From NCBI GenBank assembly GCA_964418515.1, contig CAYQLK010000027.1:1-10062 (forward strand): a DNA stretch of 10,062 nt, written 5' to 3'. Origin of the DNA: CAYQLK01 sp964418515. Lineage in GTDB: Bacteria; Patescibacteriota; Microgenomatia; CAYQLK01. Under the pieces are notes generated by a model. That model was not told the DNA's origin. It was given only the letters and a program-made list of their open reading frames with translations, and made no database searches. Each line of letters starts with the position of its first letter. Position 1 is the stretch's first letter. The translations under genes and the position numbers were made by a program. This document shows, piece by piece, positions 6,684 through 10,062 of this stretch.

Positions 6684-7783
6684 GACTGTCCTCCGTTTTC
6701 TGATGATGATTTTAGGGCATTTAGAGCTTTTAAGATATCGGGATCAATAGTATTGCTGTTGGTTAAATCCTCATCAATATTTGGCTGTGGTGCCATAGTG
6801 ACTGGTTGAGGTTGGAGGGTGTTAATTACAGGTGGAAATGGGGAGGCTTGTGGTGCCGGCTCCGAAATAGGAGAGACTTGGGGAGTAACCATAGTTGGCG
6901 TTGTTTGACTAAGGGGGTTGGCAGCCACAATGGGCGTTTGAGTTGCAGGATTAGGAGCGTAGACAGTTTGTTGGGGTCCAGCTGGTGGTGCGGGTGGGGG
7001 TTGTGGTGTGTATAACGGTTGAGTTTGGACAGGTTGAGGTTCAACAGGTTGAGGCTGTGGTTGAACGGGAGAGGCAATTGAGGCTGTTGTTTGGTTTTCT
7101 TCAATAATTGGAGCTGAGACTGCTGGCGAAACGATTGGTGATGTGTATGAGCCGGCTGATTCGATAATTTTTTGAAGCCCAACTTCGCTAGGATTGTAAA
7201 TATCAAAATAAAGCTCAATTAATTCTTGTGTAGTTAATTGTTTTGATTTGATACCAATACGGCCGAATTGTTGAACAAGGTGGTCTCTTTTTGGGTAGAG
7301 ACTTGTTTTGACCATATCAATAAATCCCTGTGTGTGAGTGTTGTCTTTTTGAATATTGCCAAGAGCTGCCCCTTTGACTCCCAACTCGAGCGGATTAAAA
7401 GGAATAACCACATAGAATTTTTTTTCTAGAACATTATTTTGTTGAACGACGGTTTGAATAAACTGTCGATATTGAAAAATTTGTCTCTTAATATCGGGAT
7501 TTGCTTGGTGTGTCTCTGCTTGGGTGATTAGTTGTAGGTAATTACTTAGGTCAATTTTTTTACTACGAACAACGATTTGAATGGTGAAATTTAAAGAGTT
7601 GAGCAGTCCGGCATATGAATAAATAATTGAGTCCTGTTCGTCGACAGAGAGAAGTTCGAAGTTAATAGCGGCAGTTTGAATAATAATCGTGGCCGAATTG
7701 TCTTTGAGAATAACAACATCATCTCGGATATCGCTGATTTCAAGGTGTTCTTGGGTTGATGATTTAATCGGGGCAGATTTCAT
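6680..7783 (-). CDS. TraC-like type IV secretion protein with Pro/Gln-rich tail
   Basis: This 367-residue protein begins with ATG one base after the TAA of the PrgI gene and ends in TGA within the VirB4 start. Residues about 14-210 match the pattern of the small TraC-like proteins that sit between PrgI and VirB4 in PrgI-type systems: LEISDIRDDVVILKDNS near the start, then INFELLSVDEQ at 40-50, LLNSLNFTIQIVVRSKK at 60-76, and a helical section with YPKRDHLVQQFGRIGI at 163-178. It resembles the N-terminal domain of VirB4/TraC without the ATPase domain; there is no P-loop. Residues about 211-335 are low complexity (repeated PQP, PVQ, QPQ), probably disordered, and the last 25 residues form a short predicted helix (IDPDILKALNALKSS). 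No signal peptide or TM is seen. It probably acts in the cytoplasm with VirB4, an inference from position and fold resemblance. No strong ribosome binding site is seen; coupling to the upstream stop is likely. Confidence 0.85.
   Translation of the reverse strand: MKSAPIKSSTQEHLEISDIRDDVVILKDNSATIIIQTAAINFELLSVDEQDSIIYSYAGLLNSLNFTIQIVVRSKKIDLSNYLQLITQAETHQANPDIKRQIFQYRQFIQTVVQQNNVLEKKFYVVIPFNPLELGVKGAALGNIQKDNTHTQGFIDMVKTSLYPKRDHLVQQFGRIGIKSKQLTTQELIELYFDIYNPSEVGLQKIIESAGSYTSPIVSPAVSAPIIEENQTTASIASPVQPQPQPVEPQPVQTQPLYTPQPPPAPPAGPQQTVYAPNPATQTPIVAANPLSQTTPTMVTPQVSPISEPAPQASPFPPVINTLQPQPVTMAPQPNIDEDLTNSNTIDPDILKALNALKSSSENGGQS
6690..6694 (-). promoter_or_regulatory. Ribosome binding site of the VirB4 gene (GGAGG)
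   Basis: GGAGG on the minus strand with 6 bases to the ATG at 6683. It lies inside the last codons of the TraC-like gene. It is the only strong Shine-Dalgarno sequence I find in the cluster, and with the ATGA overlap it fixes the VirB4 start. Confidence 0.85.
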
Positions 7784-7784
7784 C

Positions 7785-9800
7785 TTAGTTTTGTAAGTTT
7801 TTAGCAGTTATTGCGAAAGGGTCTAGTAGTTGACCTTTGGCTTCGAAGGCAATTGTATCAAAGTTTAAGCCGTCAAAATCGGTTTGAATTGTGTATCTGC
7901 CGTTAGCTAGGGGGGTAACAGAAATGAATTGCCCAAGGCCGTTGGTTTTGAAGGCGCGGACCGGTTTGCCAGAAGTATCAAATACCGAAATTAGTGCACC
8001 CTGGATTAATTCTCCATTACTGTTGTAAACAATACCGTTAGGGGTGTTGGGGTGTTCGGATAGGTTGATTTTTATTTCTGCTTTAGGTGCGGCCTGGGCC
8101 TTACTTGATTGATAATTAAATGGCTGTACGATTCCGCCGTGTTTCTGGTTATGATTTTCACTTGGTTCAGTTTTAGCAGGTTGAGCTGTTTGGCGACTAT
8201 CATCGATAGTAGATTTATTAAGGTTGGGGCTTGGCGGAGGAGCAAAGTCCTTAGAATCTTTTTCGGAAATTTTTCCAGCCTTAATTGGTTCAAAATCTTT
8301 AACTTTTTTGATTTCCTCTATGGCAATTCCACCAGCAATGCTACCCATTTGGATAGGTTTTTGTGGTTGTGGTTCGGGGTTTTCGAAGCGTTTTTTGAGT
8401 TCTTTGCTGATATCAAACTGTCTTTCGCCTAAGATTGGTAATCTACCTTTGGAGAAGTCGGGTGGGCGGGTTTTGAGTTTGCGGATACGCGTATCGCCTA
8501 TACCCTGCATGAACTGAATTTGGTTACCAGGGATAGCGATAACATTGCCGCCAAAATTAATATCAGAGGCAATTTGCGCAGCAATTGAGGATTGGCTGTT
8601 TACGGTTGAAAAATTACTGGATGGTAGAGGCGAAACAACTGTTTTTTTGCCAACATTGGGAAGTAAATGTTTTTGGAACATGTCTGGAGTTGAAGTATTA
8701 AACCCGCCATTTTCCGCAAGACTCTTGTTTTTCTTAAAATCCTCCCAAGCTTTAGAGAATTTTTCCTGTTCCTTTTGAATACTGGCTTGTTGGCGGAGAA
8801 TTTCTTGTTCTTTGGCTTTTATTTCTGCCTCTATTTGTTGTTGAGAACGCAATATTTCGTCTAGTTCAGCAAGCTTTTGTTTAGATTGTTCAGTTGGAGC
8901 CGTAGGTTGATTCTGGGGAGTTTTTAGGTCGATTGAGGACTCTGGTGTTAGTGGTAGGACTTTAATTTCACGATTAGGGTTAAGGTTTGCAGGGGCAGAA
9001 TAAGCATCTGGACCTTTGTTGATTAATGAAACTTCAGGAGTTTGATTTTGTGGTTCGGTTAATTTTTGGCTAAGTAAGTTGAGCTTCTTTTGTTTTTCTT
9101 CTTCGAGTTTTATTTTTGAAGTTTCTAAAGCTTTTTGTTTCTCGATTAATGCCAATTCTTGAGCTTTTATTTCTTCTTCTTTGGCTTTGAGCTGGGCTGG
9201 TTTTGGGGCAGCCTGAGTGGTTAATCTGGTGTTTTGAATTGGTTGTTGATATGGAGAGAAAGGATTTTGGTTAATACCTTGGTTTTGGGGAGGTGGAGCA
9301 CTGGTGGCCTTGACTGTTGATTCGAGGCTGGCAATTTGGGCTAAAAACTGACTTTCTTTTTGATCAAAGGGGTTAACTATTGATGAATGCGACTGTCTGG
9401 CAAGTAGCGTTTGAAGTTCTGATCTACTGATTCTAGCTGGGGCTACAGAAGAAGAAACCTGTTGAACGGGGGCAGATTTTAGGAAATTAGCTTCTAGAAA
9501 ATAAGGCACATGGTTATCTTTAATCCAAATTCTCTGGGTGGGCCTAGTGATAGAGCGAAAAAAAGCAACAATCCATTTATCTAGCGGTCTTCCTTGTAAA
9601 GGAACGGCAGCAAAAGCAATTCCGGTCAGCACAAATAGTCCTCCGACAATATATGAAAATGTTTTAGGGAGCGGAGAAAAATAAAAAACGGCGCCAATTA
9701 TTCCACCGATTGCGACATAGATAAACTGGCGGATTGTAAATGGTCCGAAGAGTTTGAACTCAAACGTGGTGATGTTTTGCGGTACTGCATGCTCTTCCAT
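7785..9800 (-). CDS. PrgI-family membrane protein, extended with coiled coils and a carboxypeptidase-regulatory-like domain
   Basis: This is a 671-residue protein from the ATG at 9800-9798. A TTG 18 bases upstream is in frame, but the ATG is chosen because GGCAGG lies about 10 bases before it and the conserved family start (MEEHAVPQN) begins there. Residues 5-105 are a typical PrgI domain: VPQNITTFEFKLFGPFTIRQ, two TM helices at about 25-43 and 49-67, then PLQGRPLDKW at 67-76 and TRPTQRIWIK after it. Ordinary PrgI proteins are little more than this domain. Here about 560 residues follow: Gln/Pro-rich linkers, two Lys/Glu/Gln coiled coils at about 200-247 and 303-360, a basic segment around 440-475, and at about 579-666 a beta-sandwich with the pattern GIVYNSNGELIQGALISVFD...TNGLGQF...LANGRYTI, characteristic of carboxypeptidase-regulatory-like (CarboxypepD_reg/Cna-B type) domains. 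No cysteine is present. It is the first gene of the cluster. The PrgI identification is firm; the role of the extension is unknown. Confidence 0.92.
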   Translation of the reverse strand: MEEHAVPQNITTFEFKLFGPFTIRQFIYVAIGGIIGAVFYFSPLPKTFSYIVGGLFVLTGIAFAAVPLQGRPLDKWIVAFFRSITRPTQRIWIKDNHVPYFLEANFLKSAPVQQVSSSVAPARISRSELQTLLARQSHSSIVNPFDQKESQFLAQIASLESTVKATSAPPPQNQGINQNPFSPYQQPIQNTRLTTQAAPKPAQLKAKEEEIKAQELALIEKQKALETSKIKLEEEKQKKLNLLSQKLTEPQNQTPEVSLINKGPDAYSAPANLNPNREIKVLPLTPESSIDLKTPQNQPTAPTEQSKQKLAELDEILRSQQQIEAEIKAKEQEILRQQASIQKEQEKFSKAWEDFKKNKSLAENGGFNTSTPDMFQKHLLPNVGKKTVVSPLPSSNFSTVNSQSSIAAQIASDINFGGNVIAIPGNQIQFMQGIGDTRIRKLKTRPPDFSKGRLPILGERQFDISKELKKRFENPEPQPQKPIQMGSIAGGIAIEEIKKVKDFEPIKAGKISEKDSKDFAPPPSPNLNKSTIDDSRQTAQPAKTEPSENHNQKHGGIVQPFNYQSSKAQAAPKAEIKINLSEHPNTPNGIVYNSNGELIQGALISVFDTSGKPVRAFKTNGLGQFISVTPLANGRYTIQTDFDGLNFDTIAFEAKGQLLDPFAITAKNLQN

Positions 9801-9866
9801 AGCTATTTTGCCTGCCAAAATGGGAAAATTAACTATAAAAAAGGCAGGAACTCTTATTGATTTTGG

Positions 9867-9895
9867 ATTGTAGCAGAAAAAAATATAGGTTGCAG
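9867..9895 (-). promoter_or_regulatory. Candidate promoter of the secretion gene cluster
   Basis: Read on the minus strand: CTGCAA (9895-9890, three of six matches to TTGACA), a 17-base spacer that is T-rich, then TACAAT (9872-9867, five of six matches) preceded by TGC, giving an extended -10 (TGCTACAAT). Transcription would start near 9860, leaving about 60 bases before the PrgI ATG. The genes downstream are packed with overlaps or short gaps, so one transcript to at least position 70 is plausible. This is a pattern match only. Confidence 0.45.
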
Positions 9896-9922
9896 TGAAA
9901 AAAGTTGCGTGAAATTTTTGAA

Positions 9923-10020
9923 GCTAAATTTTAAATATTATTGTCGGCTAAATATTGTGTTGTTAATTAGCTAACTACAAAATCTAATTAAATAACTATG
10001 GGACTGTTTATTAAGGCTAA
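9923..10020. repeat. Four spaced copies of GCTAA in the divergent intergenic region
   Basis: GCTAA occurs at 9923-9927, 9947-9951, 9970-9974 (within the palindrome TTAGCTAA, 9967-9974) and 10016-10020, all on the plus strand. Start-to-start spacings are 24, 23 and 46 bases, close to multiples of two helical turns. They lie between two outward-facing candidate promoters. A regulator binding array is possible, but chance in AT-rich DNA cannot be excluded. Confidence 0.35.
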
Positions 10021-10023
10021 AAA

Positions 10024-10032
10024 TGATATAAT
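10024..10032 (+). promoter_or_regulatory. Candidate extended -10 promoter for a divergent gene
   Basis: TGATATAAT is a perfect TATAAT with the TGn extension. No good -35 is found at the usual distance, which an extended -10 can tolerate. The predicted start of transcription, near 10039, is about 10 bases before an ATG at 10049, so the message would have a very short leader. Confidence 0.45.
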
Positions 10033-10048
10033 GGGGTATAGTTAAATT

Positions 10049-10062
10049 ATGCCAGATAACGA
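10049..10062 (+). CDS. Possible start of a divergent gene, cut by the window edge
   Basis: ATG CCA GAT AAC GA reads Met-Pro-Asp-Asn and runs off the window. Support comes only from the well-formed extended -10 just upstream and from the lack of any minus-strand gene here. Nothing can be said about its product. Confidence 0.3.

Noticed and set aside
6826..7218. 130-codon minus-strand frame inside the TraC-like gene
   Set aside because: It is a frame-shifted reading of the Pro/Gln-coding tail, giving Leu/His/Gln-rich nonsense.
1..10062. CRISPR arrays, tRNA or rRNA genes, insertion sequences, integrase or attachment sites
   Set aside because: I looked for regularly spaced repeats, cloverleaf sequences, conserved rRNA stretches and terminal inverted repeats on both strands and found none.

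Overview
The window carries a single block of genes on the minus strand, read from about 9800 down to 70, with almost no space between them. It looks like the core of a minimal type IV secretion or conjugation-like system of the Gram-positive/PrgI type. The base composition is AT-rich. The code is standard: TGA ends two of the genes, and no long ORF needs it as a sense codon. The combination of a PrgI-like membrane protein, a separate TraC-like protein, a VirB4 ATPase and a membrane-bound M23 peptidase is one I associate with Patescibacteria (CPR, e.g. Microgenomates-like lineages). The lineage is an inference from gene content and style; no marker gene proves it. The 100-base run of N shows that the sequence comes from a scaffolded, probably metagenomic, assembly.

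Layout in transcription order: (1) about 9801-10062, a short AT-rich intergenic region with a candidate minus-strand promoter and, at the window edge, a possible promoter and start codon of a divergent plus-strand gene; (2) 9800-7785, a PrgI-family membrane protein greatly extended by coiled coils and a C-terminal carboxypeptidase-regulatory-like beta-sandwich; (3) 7783-6680, a TraC-like protein with a Pro/Gln-rich tail; (4) 6683-4824, the VirB4/TraC-type AAA+ ATPase, coupled to gene 3 by an ATGA overlap and preceded by a clear GGAGG; (5) 4762-1098, interrupted by the N run, which I read as one very large gene (about 1169 residues after joining): a long soluble N-terminal region, a multi-helix membrane region, a DUF11-like exported domain and a C-terminal M23 metallopeptidase; (6) 1092-70, a single-pass membrane protein with an unrecognised exported domain.

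The expected joint function follows from the families. VirB4 would power the apparatus from the cytoplasmic face, and PrgI and the TraC-like protein would be its membrane and cytoplasmic partners. The large fused protein could combine a membrane channel or scaffold with local opening of peptidoglycan (roles usually split between VirB6-like and VirB1-like proteins). The last protein would be an outer-side accessory. No relaxase, coupling protein (VirD4/TcpA), transposase or integrase is visible here, so whether the system moves DNA or protein cannot be decided from this window.

The most useful observation is about the gap. The 55 bases before it and the 55 bases after it are identical, as expected for two contigs that actually overlap. 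Removing the N run and one copy restores an unbroken reading frame and joins two apparent genes into one.
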